Source of the DNA: Candidatus Blautia stercorigallinarum
Lineage (GTDB): Bacteria > Bacillota > Clostridia > Lachnospirales > Lachnospiraceae
DNA length: 64,000 nt
Direction of reading: 5' to 3'
Assembly: GCA_019112785.1 (NCBI GenBank)
Contig: DXIQ01000058.1
Location: 1 to 64,000 of the forward strand
Positions 16,202-24,747 of the stretch are shown here, one piece after another. Each line of letters begins with the position of its first letter. Positions within the stretch are counted from its first letter, which is position 1. A program made the position numbers and the translations under genes. The notes under the pieces were generated by a model, which was not told the DNA's origin, made no database searches, and saw nothing but the letters and a program-made list of their open reading frames with translations.

Positions 16202-16741
16202 ATGGGGCACTTTTATTATGTAAGACATGGACAGACTGTATGGAATGTGGAAAATAAGATCTGCGGCGCAACAGATATCCCCCTTACACCTCTGGGATAT
16301 GAACAGGCAAGAGAACTGGGAGAGGAGATCCTGCGCCAGGGTCTGAAGATCGATAAAATCTTATATTCACCCCTGATCCGGGCAAAGGAGACTGCCAGAC
16401 AGATTTCTGAGGCAGCAGGAATACCTATGGAAGAGGAAATCCGGCTGAAAGAGCAGAATTTCGGTATGTATGAGTCTACGCCCAGAGACGGAGCAGAATT
16501 TAAAAAGGCAAAGGAAAATTTTGTCTCCAGCTATGGAGGAGGAGAGTCTATGCTGAAGCTCTGCCAGAGGATATACAATCTGCTGGATGATCTGAAGGAA
16601 CGTTCCGATAGAGAAACCGTCCTGCTGGTGGCCCACAACGGGATCGCAAGGGCTGTGCACTCCTATTTTTATGATATGACCAATGGAGAATTTGCGGCTT
16701 TCGGCATGAAAAACTGCCAGATCCGAAGATACGATTTTTAA
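16202..16741 (+). CDS. Histidine phosphatase-family protein
   Basis: This 179-residue cytosolic protein has the phosphoglycerate mutase-like fold. The catalytic YYVRHGQTVWN motif is at residues 5-15, and the second catalytic His sits in VLLVAHNGIARA near residue 145. ILYSPLIRAKETARQI is the conserved Arg-containing block. The length and lack of PGM insertions suggest a small-molecule phosphatase (CobC/GpmB-like), with unknown substrate. An AGAGAGGAAT site precedes it, and the LURP-one gene follows 16 bp later. Confidence 0.9.
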   Translation: MGHFYYVRHGQTVWNVENKICGATDIPLTPLGYEQARELGEEILRQGLKIDKILYSPLIRAKETARQISEAAGIPMEEEIRLKEQNFGMYESTPRDGAEFKKAKENFVSSYGGGESMLKLCQRIYNLLDDLKERSDRETVLLVAHNGIARAVHSYFYDMTNGEFAAFGMKNCQIRRYDF

Positions 16742-16757
16742 GAAGAAAGGGAAAAAG

Positions 16758-17228
16758 ATGAAACTTTTAATTAAACAGCGGGTGTTTTCCTGGACAGACA
16801 CATTTGATATTTATGATGAAGAGGGGAATGCGAAATATTTTGTAAAAGGAGAATTTCTGTCTCTTGGCCATAAGCTTCATGTCTATAACAGCAAAGGAGA
16901 GGAAGTTGGACTGGTACGGGAGAAGCTTTTCCAGCTGCTGCCGGTTTTTGAGATTGTGATCCATGGTCAGGAAATGGGGCGTATCCAGAAAAAACTGACT
17001 TTTCTCAAGCCCAGATATGAAATTGATTATAAAAACTGGAAGGTACAGGGAGATTTTCTGGAATGGAATTATGATGTGACGGATGAGCTGGGCGTGGTAG
17101 TACATATCGCGAAAGAACCGCTGCACTGGGGAGATACTTATGTCCTGGATTTTGCCAGTGAGGAAGATGAGCTTCCGGGGCTGCTGACAGTGATCGCCAT
17201 TGATGCGGCCAACTGCCAAAACCAGTGA
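16758..17228 (+). CDS. LURP-one-related (Tubby-like/scramblase-like) protein
   Basis: This protein has 156 residues. The β-rich sequence MKLLIKQRVFSWTDTFDIYDEEG, then AKYFVKGEFLSLGHKLHVYN, EVGLVREKLFQLLPVFEI and YEIDYKNWKVQGDFLEWNYDV is typical of the bacterial LURP-one family, a 12-strand barrel around one helix. The last residues (LTVIAIDAANC) would be the central helix. Its role in bacteria is not known. It is 16 bp downstream of the phosphatase gene. Confidence 0.88.
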   Translation: MKLLIKQRVFSWTDTFDIYDEEGNAKYFVKGEFLSLGHKLHVYNSKGEEVGLVREKLFQLLPVFEIVIHGQEMGRIQKKLTFLKPRYEIDYKNWKVQGDFLEWNYDVTDELGVVVHIAKEPLHWGDTYVLDFASEEDELPGLLTVIAIDAANCQNQ

Positions 17229-17246
17229 TAAAAAATCCGATAAAAC

Positions 17247-17274
17247 TTGACAAGTTCCGCTTTTTAGGTATAAA
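17247..17274 (+). promoter_or_regulatory. Promoter upstream of the AGCS symporter
   Basis: TTGACA (17247-17252), 16 bp, TATAAA (17269-17274) predicts a start near 17281. The terminator-like hairpin at 17314 lies downstream. Confidence 0.6.
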
Positions 17275-17313
17275 CTGTAATAAGTTTATTGCGATAAAAA
17301 GGTGAAGTGATAC

Positions 17314-17352
17314 AAGGGTGTATGGACTTTATTGGTGTCATATGCCCTTTTT
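17314..17352 (+). terminator. Leader terminator/attenuator ahead of the AGCS symporter
   Basis: AAGGGTGTATG (17314-17324) pairs over 11 bp, with two G-U pairs, to CATATGCCCTT (17339-17349), followed by T. It lies between the promoter and the GTG start at 17398. A 19-codon frame (17323-17382) starting in the hairpin ends at the ribosome site and could be a leader peptide, but its own ribosome site is poor. Confidence 0.6.
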
Positions 17353-17397
17353 GCTTATCTTTCTGCCGCAGAGAAAGTTAAAGGAGGGAGTACAAAA

Positions 17398-18783
17398 GTG
17401 TACGAAACTATCTATTCTGCCGTTCAGGCGGTAGACGATCTGGTCTGGGGCTGGGCCATGATCCTGCTGCTTTTAGGCACCCACATTTTCATGACCATTC
17501 GGACAAAAGGAATCCAGAGAAAGGTTTTTAAAGGGATTAAGCTTTCTGTGACAAAGGACCCTGAAGCAGAAGGCGAAGTAAGCCAGTTCGGGGCTCTTAC
17601 CACAGCTCTGGCAGCAACTATCGGTACAGGAAATATCATCGGCGTGGGAACGGCCATTGCCCTTGGAGGACCTGGCGCTGTGCTGTGGTGCTGGCTCACC
17701 GGTGTATTTGGTATCGCTACAAAATACAGCGAGGCATTGATCTCTGTGAAATATCGTGTAAAGACAAGAGACGGACGTATGCTGGGCGGGGCCATGTATG
17801 CTCTGGAGAGAGGACTTCATGCAAAATGGCTGGGACTTCTTTTCGCGATCTTCGGCGGCCTGGCTTCCTTCGGAATCGGCTGCGCCACTCAGGTAAACGC
17901 CATTGCTTCTGTATGTAATGAGAATCTTGGGATCCCTACCTGGATCATCGGCATCATAGTAGGTATTCTGGTGGCCATGGTTATTTTCGGCGGGATCAAG
18001 TCTATTGCCAATGTATGTGAGAAGCTGGTTCCCTTCATGGCTTTCTTCTATGTGTTTGGCTGTATCATCATCCTTTGCTTTAATTACGACTTTATCCTTC
18101 CGGCTCTTAAGACAATCTGTACTTTGGCCTTTAAGCCGGGAGCAGCAGCCGGAGGTCTTATCGGCGGCGGTATTATGCAGGCTATGCATTACGGAGTTGC
18201 CAGAGGTCTGTTTTCTAATGAGTCCGGTATGGGCTCCGCGCCGATCGCTGCAGCAGCTGCTCAGACAAGGAATCCGGTACGCCAGGCTCTGGTATCCAGT
18301 ACAGGAACCTTCTGGGATACAGTAGTTGTCTGTGCTATGACAGGTCTGGTTCTGGTGACCAGCATTATGAAAAACCCGCAGATCGATATGGGAGCTATCA
18401 GTGACGGCGGCGTGCTGACTACCCTGGCATTTAATCAGATACCGGGGATCGGACCGGTGATCCTGGTAATGGGTATCATTACCTTTGCTTTCTCCACAGT
18501 TCTGGGATGGGCTTATTATGGAGAAAGGTGTATTGAATATTTTGCCGGCAAGAAGATCATGATCCCATATCGTGTCCTTTACATAATCGTAGCAGTGATC
18601 GCACCTATCGCACCGTTAAACCTGATCTGGCTGGTAGCGGATATCCTGAATGCCCTCATGGCGATCCCCAACCTGGTGGCTGTGCTTCTTCTGTCGCCGG
18701 TGATCGTTATGGAGACAAAGAAATATCTGAACAACCTGGATATGAAGGATGATACTCCGGTTCCATACGAGGATGAGGTATAA
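17398..18783 (+). CDS. Alanine/glycine:cation symporter (AGCS) family protein
   Basis: This 461-residue membrane protein has about 10-11 hydrophobic segments. It is a sodium-coupled alanine/glycine importer. Signature blocks are QFGALTTALAATIGTGNIIG near residue 65, then KYSEALISVKYR, GGAMYALERGL, and ARGLFSNESGMGSAPIAAAA near residue 280. The GTG at 17398 is chosen because AAGGAGG (17381-17387) is ideally placed; a longer frame to 17332 runs through the leader hairpin. It has its own promoter and hairpin, so it is probably regulated by early termination. Confidence 0.93.
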   Translation: MYETIYSAVQAVDDLVWGWAMILLLLGTHIFMTIRTKGIQRKVFKGIKLSVTKDPEAEGEVSQFGALTTALAATIGTGNIIGVGTAIALGGPGAVLWCWLTGVFGIATKYSEALISVKYRVKTRDGRMLGGAMYALERGLHAKWLGLLFAIFGGLASFGIGCATQVNAIASVCNENLGIPTWIIGIIVGILVAMVIFGGIKSIANVCEKLVPFMAFFYVFGCIIILCFNYDFILPALKTICTLAFKPGAAAGGLIGGGIMQAMHYGVARGLFSNESGMGSAPIAAAAAQTRNPVRQALVSSTGTFWDTVVVCAMTGLVLVTSIMKNPQIDMGAISDGGVLTTLAFNQIPGIGPVILVMGIITFAFSTVLGWAYYGERCIEYFAGKKIMIPYRVLYIIVAVIAPIAPLNLIWLVADILNALMAIPNLVAVLLLSPVIVMETKKYLNNLDMKDDTPVPYEDEV

Positions 18784-18840
18784 ACAGTTTTCATAAAGGC
18801 TCTTTTGTGTTAGAATAGTCCCGTTAAGGGGGAAAGAAAT

Positions 18841-20175
18841 ATGCAGAAAAATCTGACACAGGGGCCGATCACAAAAACATTAGTAGTTTTTGCCCTGCCT
18901 ATGATCGGCGGAAATATGCTGCAGCAGCTTTATAATATTGCAGATACCCTGATCGTAGGCAGGTTTATTGGTTCAGAGGCATTGGCGGCAGTAGGATCTT
19001 CCTACACACTGATGACCTTTCTCACATCTATCCTGCTGGGGCTGTGCATGGGCAGCGGGGCGGTTTTCTCTATCCGCTACGGAGAGGGAGATATGGAAAA
19101 GCTCCATGAAAGCCTGGGAGCATCTTTTGTTCTGATCCTTGCAGTGGCCGCAGTGCTGAATCTGGCGGTTTTTCTACTGATAGATCCCATTATGTATCTT
19201 CTGCAGGTCCCCGGAGAGATCTATGATATGATGCGGCAGTATCTGTGGGTGATCTTCTGGGGGATCCTGGCTACATTTTTGTATAATTATTTTGCCTGTC
19301 TTCTCAGGGCAGTGGGAAATTCTGTGGCGCCTCTGATCTTCCTGGCGGTATCTTCTGTAATGAATATTGTCCTGGATCTGTGGTTTGTCCTGGGATTTCA
19401 CTGGGGAGTGGCAGGAGCAGCTTTTGCTACGGTGCTGTCCCAGTATGTGTCCGGGATCGGCCTGGCAGTTTACACCTACTGGAAAACACCGGAATTCCGG
19501 ATACAGCCCAGATATCTGAAGCCGAAACCGGCTATGCTGAAGGAAATCGGCCAGTTTTCCTTTCTGACTTCTGTTCAGCAGTCAGTGATGAACCTGGGGA
19601 TCCTTATGGTACAGGGGTTGGTGAACAGTTTTGGCACAGTGATCATGGCGGCTTTTGCGGCGGCGGTGAAGATTGATTCTTTCGCCTACATGCCGGCCCA
19701 GGAGTTTGGAAACGCCTTTTCTACTTTTGTCGCCCAGAACTATGGCGCCGGGAAATCAGAGAGGATCCGGAAAGGGATAAAAACAGCGGTCGTACTTTCC
19801 GTGGGATTCTGCCTGGTGATCTCTCTTCTGGTATTTATCTTTGCAGGACCTCTGATGACTATTTTTGTGGATCCTGCTGAGACTGAGATCCTGGAGGCAG
19901 GAGTAGAGTATCTGCGGATCGAAGGCGCCTTTTACTGCGGGATCGGCTGTCTGTTCCTGCTCTACGGTTTATACAGAGCTATCAAAAGGCCGGGGATGTC
20001 TGTGGTCCTTACTATATTTTCCCTGGGGACCAGAGTGGTGCTGGCTTATGTGCTGTCAGGGATAGATTTTATCGGCGTCACAGGAATCTGGTGGTCGGTA
20101 CCTATCGGATGGGCCCTGGCGGATCTGGTGGGATTTGTGTATTATAAAAAGAATAAGAAAAAACTGTTTAACTAA
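18841..20175 (+). CDS. MATE-family efflux transporter
   Basis: This 444-residue protein has twelve membrane segments in two similar halves. The N-terminal half opens MLQQLYNIADTLIVGRFIGSEA; the second repeats with AKIDSFAYMPAQEFGNAFSTF-type sequence (VKIDSFAYMPAQ). MATE proteins export cationic drugs or metabolites in exchange for Na+ or H+. An AAGGGGGAAAG site precedes the start, and an extended -10 (TGTTAGAAT) is visible near 18808. A terminator follows at 20230. The substrate cannot be inferred. Confidence 0.93.
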   Translation: MQKNLTQGPITKTLVVFALPMIGGNMLQQLYNIADTLIVGRFIGSEALAAVGSSYTLMTFLTSILLGLCMGSGAVFSIRYGEGDMEKLHESLGASFVLILAVAAVLNLAVFLLIDPIMYLLQVPGEIYDMMRQYLWVIFWGILATFLYNYFACLLRAVGNSVAPLIFLAVSSVMNIVLDLWFVLGFHWGVAGAAFATVLSQYVSGIGLAVYTYWKTPEFRIQPRYLKPKPAMLKEIGQFSFLTSVQQSVMNLGILMVQGLVNSFGTVIMAAFAAAVKIDSFAYMPAQEFGNAFSTFVAQNYGAGKSERIRKGIKTAVVLSVGFCLVISLLVFIFAGPLMTIFVDPAETEILEAGVEYLRIEGAFYCGIGCLFLLYGLYRAIKRPGMSVVLTIFSLGTRVVLAYVLSGIDFIGVTGIWWSVPIGWALADLVGFVYYKKNKKKLFN

Positions 20176-20229
20176 GATTTAACCAAAATCCGGTAACAGG
20201 TAAAATAAAGGAAAGTTATAATTTTCTGT

Positions 20230-20254
20230 AAAGGAAAGGATAGCTTTCCTTTTT
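20230..20254 (+). terminator. Intrinsic terminator after MATE gene
   Basis: AAAGGAAAG pairs with CTTTCCTTT across a five-base loop, then T. Confidence 0.85.
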
Positions 20255-20298
20255 ACATTTCTTATCAAAAAAGTCTATATGGTAAAGGAGACCTGCAT

Positions 20299-21672
20299 AT
20301 GGTAAAAATCTATGTTATCGACACCAATGTTCTGATCCAGAATCCTCAGGCTCTGCTGAGTTTTGAAGATAATCAGGTGATCCTTCCGGTGGTAGTGCTG
20401 GAAGAACTGGATAACCTGAAGAAAGCAGAAGGAGAGAAAGGAAGAAATGCCAGAGCAGCCATACGGATCCTGGAAGAGCTTCGCCTGAAGGGAAATCTTC
20501 TGGAAGGGATCCGGCTGGAACCTCATGGAATGATCCGGGTGGAGAAGAATTACATAGATGTAAAGCTTCCTGAAGATCTGCCGGAAGACAAGATGGATAA
20601 CCGGATCTTAAAGGTCTGCAAAGGATTGGCAGAGTCCTCCAGTCAGCAGGTGATCCTGGTGACAAAAGATATCCTTCTTAGGATCAAAGCACAGATCATA
20701 GGGATCCGGGCGGAAGATTATACTACAGAGCAGGTGGCAGAATATGAAGGGCAGTATAAGGGAAGAATTGAAGTATACGTGCCGGAAGAAAAGTTTAAGG
20801 ATTTCAAGAAAAAAGGCGTTCCGGTAGAGGACGTTTACCTTTCCGATGAACAGGGAAACCGGAAAGTACCGAAACTGGAGGAAAACGAGTTTGTGATCCT
20901 GAAAGCAGATCAGTCTGCCAAAAAGACCCAGCTGGGAAGAGTGGAAAAAGGAATGATAAAGAAACTGGAATACCGGAAAAGTATCCCCTACGGAGTGACT
21001 CCCAGAAACGCCGGTCAGTATTTTGCCCAGGAGGCTCTTATGCAGCCTGCGGACAAAGCGCCTCTGGTGATCATCAAAGGAATGGCAGGCACCAGCAAGA
21101 CTTTTTATACCCTGGCGGTAGGTTTGGAAAAGGTGTTGAATAATCCTACAGGAGAATACAGGAGGATCCTGATCTCCAGGCCAAATGCCCAGTTTGATTC
21201 GGATATCGGCTTTCTCCCGGGAGATGAACAGGAAAAGATCTCTCCCCTTATGCGGCCGATTATTGACAATCTGGAACAGCTGATCGACTCCAATGAGGAG
21301 GAACGATATAAGGATGAAATGGAGCTTCAGGGAAAAATAGATGAGATTTTCGAGAGAGGGATGATCCAGACAGAAGCTTTGAATTATATCCGGGGCCGTT
21401 CTATTGTAAAGACCTATCTGATCATTGACGAAGCCCAGAATATGACTCCCAATCAGGTAAAAGGGATCATTACCAGAGCTGGAAAAGGCACGAAGATCAT
21501 CCTTCTTGGGGATACCAATCAGATCGACCGTCCTATGCTGGATGAAAGGACCAACGGGCTCAGTTTTGCCGCTGAATATATGAAGGGCAGTCCTCTCTGC
21601 TGGCAGGTCACCTTCTCCCCCGAGGAGTGCGAGCGCTCGGCCCTTGCCATGGACGCTATTACGAGACTATAA
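20299..21672 (+). CDS. PhoH-family protein with N-terminal PIN domain
   Basis: This protein has 457 residues. A PIN ribonuclease-like domain spans ~1-145, with acidic residues in VIDTNVLIQ, LEELDNLKK, and VTKDILLRIKAQ. A PhoH ATPase spans ~235-455, with Walker A IIKGMAGTSKT and Walker B YLIIDEAQNMTP. The pairing is that of the YlaK/PhoH2 type, thought to be an RNA helicase-nuclease. An AAAGGAGA site precedes ATG 20299. The HD-domain gene follows by 21 bp, and the two likely share a transcript. Confidence 0.93.
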   Translation: MVKIYVIDTNVLIQNPQALLSFEDNQVILPVVVLEELDNLKKAEGEKGRNARAAIRILEELRLKGNLLEGIRLEPHGMIRVEKNYIDVKLPEDLPEDKMDNRILKVCKGLAESSSQQVILVTKDILLRIKAQIIGIRAEDYTTEQVAEYEGQYKGRIEVYVPEEKFKDFKKKGVPVEDVYLSDEQGNRKVPKLEENEFVILKADQSAKKTQLGRVEKGMIKKLEYRKSIPYGVTPRNAGQYFAQEALMQPADKAPLVIIKGMAGTSKTFYTLAVGLEKVLNNPTGEYRRILISRPNAQFDSDIGFLPGDEQEKISPLMRPIIDNLEQLIDSNEEERYKDEMELQGKIDEIFERGMIQTEALNYIRGRSIVKTYLIIDEAQNMTPNQVKGIITRAGKGTKIILLGDTNQIDRPMLDERTNGLSFAAEYMKGSPLCWQVTFSPEECERSALAMDAITRL

Positions 21673-21693
21673 GAAAAGGAGCTGCTGCAGTAT

Positions 21694-22374
21694 ATGACTG
21701 AAGAGAAAAAAGGTGAGATCACCTACAGACAGATAAAGAAAAATGAAGAGATCAATTTACTGATCGAAAGAGGAAACCAGGTACTCAATGTCCTGGGATT
21801 TACGGAACATTCTAAGAAACACGCCGCCAAAGTGGCGGAGACAGCAGGAAAGATCCTGAAAGACCTGGGATACAAAGAAAAGGAAATCCGTCTCAGCAAG
21901 ATCTCAGGGTATATGCATGATATCGGCAACAGCATTAACCGCCATGACCACGCCCACACAGGAGCCCTTCTGGCTTATGGGATCCTGAAGGATCTGGGCA
22001 TGCCCCTGGAGGATGTGCTCACAGTGACTACTGCTATCGGCAATCATGATGAGTCTACGGGAACTGCGGTAGATGTGGTGTCTGCCGCTCTGATTCTGGC
22101 GGATAAAACAGACGTCCGCCGGAACCGGGTGCAGAATTCTTCCATTGCAAACTTTGATATCCATGACCGGGTAAATTATGCGGCGCTGACTTCCACTCTG
22201 GAAGTAAAGCGGGAAAAACGGGTGATCCAGATGGACCTGGAACTGGACGACGAAATGTGTACGGTAATGGATTATTTTGAGATCTTTTTGAAACGGATGA
22301 TCATGTGCAGAAGAGCCGCGGAAGTTCTGGGCTGCAAATTCAAACTGGTGGCAAACGGAAATAAAATATGCTGA
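21694..22374 (+). CDS. HD-domain phosphohydrolase
   Basis: This protein has 226 residues. The metal-binding HD motif is in SGYMHDIGNS near residues 71-80, with an upstream His in TEHSKKHA and later HDHAHTGA, GNHDESTG and LADKTDVRRNRV. This is the usual HD superfamily set for phosphate ester hydrolysis. It lacks relA-type synthase residues. AAAGGAG lies 11 bases before the ATG. It may act on a nucleotide; the substrate is unknown. A bidirectional terminator follows at 22443. Confidence 0.88.
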   Translation: MTEEKKGEITYRQIKKNEEINLLIERGNQVLNVLGFTEHSKKHAAKVAETAGKILKDLGYKEKEIRLSKISGYMHDIGNSINRHDHAHTGALLAYGILKDLGMPLEDVLTVTTAIGNHDESTGTAVDVVSAALILADKTDVRRNRVQNSSIANFDIHDRVNYAALTSTLEVKREKRVIQMDLELDDEMCTVMDYFEIFLKRMIMCRRAAEVLGCKFKLVANGNKIC

Positions 22375-22442
22375 TCCAGCCGCCATAAACGATAAAATCC
22401 AGGGCAGGACTGAAAACAAGATACAGAAGATGCAAACAAAGC

Positions 22443-22468
22443 GAGCCGGGAGTTTTTACTCCCGGCTC
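22443..22468. terminator. Bidirectional terminator between HD and dehydrogenase genes
   Basis: Perfect 10-bp stem GAGCCGGGAG / CTCCCGGCTC with loop TTTTTA. The T-rich sequence after it is moderate on both strands. Confidence 0.75.
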
Positions 22469-22493
22469 AATGTTTCTTTAAACAGAATTCTCC

Positions 22494-23489
22494 TTAATAT
22501 TTCTGGAAAGTCAGCTCTGTGTCGCAGGTCCCGGCGGTGATCATCTGATAAATACCCAGTATGCCGCATTTTACCATACTTTCTACTGCAGCGTCAGTAT
22601 AAAAGGCCATGTGCTGCGTCATGATCACATTCCGGAACTGGTGAAGATAGAACCAGTTCCGGTCGGCAAGGATATCCGTCTTGTGGTCCTGATGGATGAT
22701 CTTTTCTTCTCCTTCCGCAGTATCGATCCCCAGAGCACCGATATGTTCTGATTCGATACCTTCGATCAGAGCTTCCATATCAGCCAGTTCTCCTCTGGCA
22801 CAGTTGATGAGCACTACGCCTTTCTTCATTTTTCCGATACTTTCCCGGTTGATGATTTCTCTGGTGGAGTCAAAAAGAGGCATATGCAGAGTGATAATAT
22901 CAGATTCTGCGTAGAGGGTATCCAGATCCACATAAATAGCAGGAGGCGTAACAGCAGGGTTCTTCCTTACATCATAGGCCAGGATCCTGCAGCCGAAACC
23001 GGAAAGTTCCCGGATCACCTGAGCTCCTATCCGGCCTGTTCCCATAACTCCCACAGTAAGGTCTTTCATTTCACGGCCCATTAATCCGGACAGAGAGAAG
23101 TCGTTCACCTGGCCCCGCCAGAGAGCCTGTTTATACTGCCTCAGACACATGAGCATCATCATAATGGTGAAGTCCGCGACACCATTGGGGGCATAGCTGG
23201 CATTGCATACATGGATCCCCAGCTTTTCTGCATGTTCCAGATCAATATGGTTGTATCCGATAGTCCTGGTAGAAATATAATGAACGTTAAGTTTTGCCAG
23301 AGCCTCCAGAAACAGTGCGTCGATCCTGCCTTGTCCCAGAATAGAAATGCCGTCGCAGCCTTCTGCCATGGACACATTTTCCAGAGACGGAATCTCTGCG
23401 GTAGTCTGAATCTCTATAGGCAGCTCTTTCCCTAATTTGCGGATGGCCTCCAGCTCATCTTACCGTGTTTCATAGATCAGTATTTTCAT
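22494..23489 (-). pseudogene. D-2-hydroxyacid dehydrogenase with nonsense codon at position 10
   Basis: The natural start is ATG 23489, behind AGAGGAG, and reads MKILIYETR before a TAA at 23462-23460. The same frame then continues DELEAIRKLGKEL and so on to 22494, giving a full-length D-lactate dehydrogenase-like protein of 331 codons before its normal stop. The NAD site GVMGTGRIGAQVIRELSG, catalytic Arg in INCARGE, Glu in DTAEGEE and His in MTQHMAFYTD are intact. A CAA-to-TAA change would explain the stop. Restart at GTG 23375 would lose 38 residues of the substrate domain. It may be a broken gene or a sequencing error. Confidence 0.85.
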
Positions 23490-23597
23490 AGTATGTCTCC
23501 TCTTCTTACAGCAAAAAATGCAATGTTGATAAAACCTGTCTGTTAATTATGATAGAGTGGAAAAAGTCCCATTGCAACTGCAAATATCCCATGATAA

Positions 23598-23614
23598 TAT
23601 AAGATAAACTTATA
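23598..23614. promoter_or_regulatory. Possible LysR binding dyad
   Basis: TATAAG, 5 bp, CTTATA forms a perfect dyad in the divergent gap between the dehydrogenase and LysR genes. It fits the LysR pattern of a short interrupted palindrome, about 85 bp before lysR. Confidence 0.45.
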
Positions 23615-23699
23615 ATATGCTTCCAAGGTTAAAAGAACATACTTTAAAATGAGAAGGCAGGGCTTTGGGAGCAGAAGAATTTTTCGGGAGAATTATACT

Positions 23700-24590
23700 A
23701 TGAATATGAATCAGCTTCGATATTTTATTGGGGTGGCAGAGTATCAGAGTTTTACAAAAGCTGCCGCCAGCTATTATATTACCCAGACAGCCATTACCCA
23801 GCAGATCCGCGCTCTGGAAAACCATCTGGGAGTTCAGTTGTTTGACCGGAATACCCGTCCTGTGAGACTGACGCCGGAAGGCAGCGTATTTCTCAGAGAG
23901 GCAAAAGGGATCCTGGAGCGTGTGGAACAGGCGGAACACCGGGTCCGGGAAGCTTCCGTGGGACTGGTGGGCAGCCTGAAAATTGGGTATATCAAGGGAT
24001 ATGAAAGAAGCAGCCTCTCAGACCGGCTTCGAAGTTTCCACAATAAATACCCTAACATTCTGATTTCCTGCTACCGCTGGGATACGGGCATCCTGGAGAA
24101 CGGACTCCAGAAAGGAGACTATGACATTATCTTTACATGGAACAGTGAGGATAGTGTGAAAAATGGGGATACAGACTGTATTTGTGTGGAAAGATCGCCA
24201 CTGACTGTAGTGCTGTATGACAGTCATCCCTTTGCACGCCGCCAGGTTCTGAGAAGAGAAGAACTGGCACAGGAACCGATCATTTATATGACTCTTTCAG
24301 AGGACGCAAATTCTTTTGGGGACCTTCATTTCCTGGAACTGTATCAGAAATCCGGCGGCCAGCCTAACATCCTGTTTCAGAGCAACGATATAGAAAGTAT
24401 ATTGATGATGGTTGCTGCGGAAGAAGGAATCTCAATCCTTCCTTCCTTTGTTACCAGTAAGATCACCAACGGAGACAATCTGAAATTTATTCCCCTGGAA
24501 GGGCCAGAAGAATTTGTGGATATCTATGCTCTGTGGAAGAAAAACAGGAAAAACCAGATCCTGGAACACTTTCTGGAAGAAATCAGTTGA
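23700..24590 (+). CDS. LysR-family transcriptional regulator
   Basis: This protein has 296 residues. Residues 1-60 form the LysR winged helix: NQLRYFIGVAEYQSFTKAAA, then QTAITQQIRALENHLGVQLF. The two-lobed effector domain follows, with LKIGYIKGYER and the late EGISILPSFV. ATG 23700 follows a CGGGAG site; an upstream in-frame start at 23649 has none. It is divergent from the D-2-hydroxyacid dehydrogenase, the usual arrangement for a regulator and its target. The broken target raises the question of what it now controls. Confidence 0.92.
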   Translation: MNMNQLRYFIGVAEYQSFTKAAASYYITQTAITQQIRALENHLGVQLFDRNTRPVRLTPEGSVFLREAKGILERVEQAEHRVREASVGLVGSLKIGYIKGYERSSLSDRLRSFHNKYPNILISCYRWDTGILENGLQKGDYDIIFTWNSEDSVKNGDTDCICVERSPLTVVLYDSHPFARRQVLRREELAQEPIIYMTLSEDANSFGDLHFLELYQKSGGQPNILFQSNDIESILMMVAAEEGISILPSFVTSKITNGDNLKFIPLEGPEEFVDIYALWKKNRKNQILEHFLEEIS

Positions 24591-24747
24591 GAAAGAACCC
24601 TTTATCGACTTATTTCTTCACTTATATTATGTTATTATTGTTATCATAATAAATGCGGCAAAAGAAAATCGGGAACTTATGCCCGGTTTGCCGGAAAAAT
24701 TGACAGAAATGTGATTAAATAACTGCATATGGAGAGAGGTGAAATCT

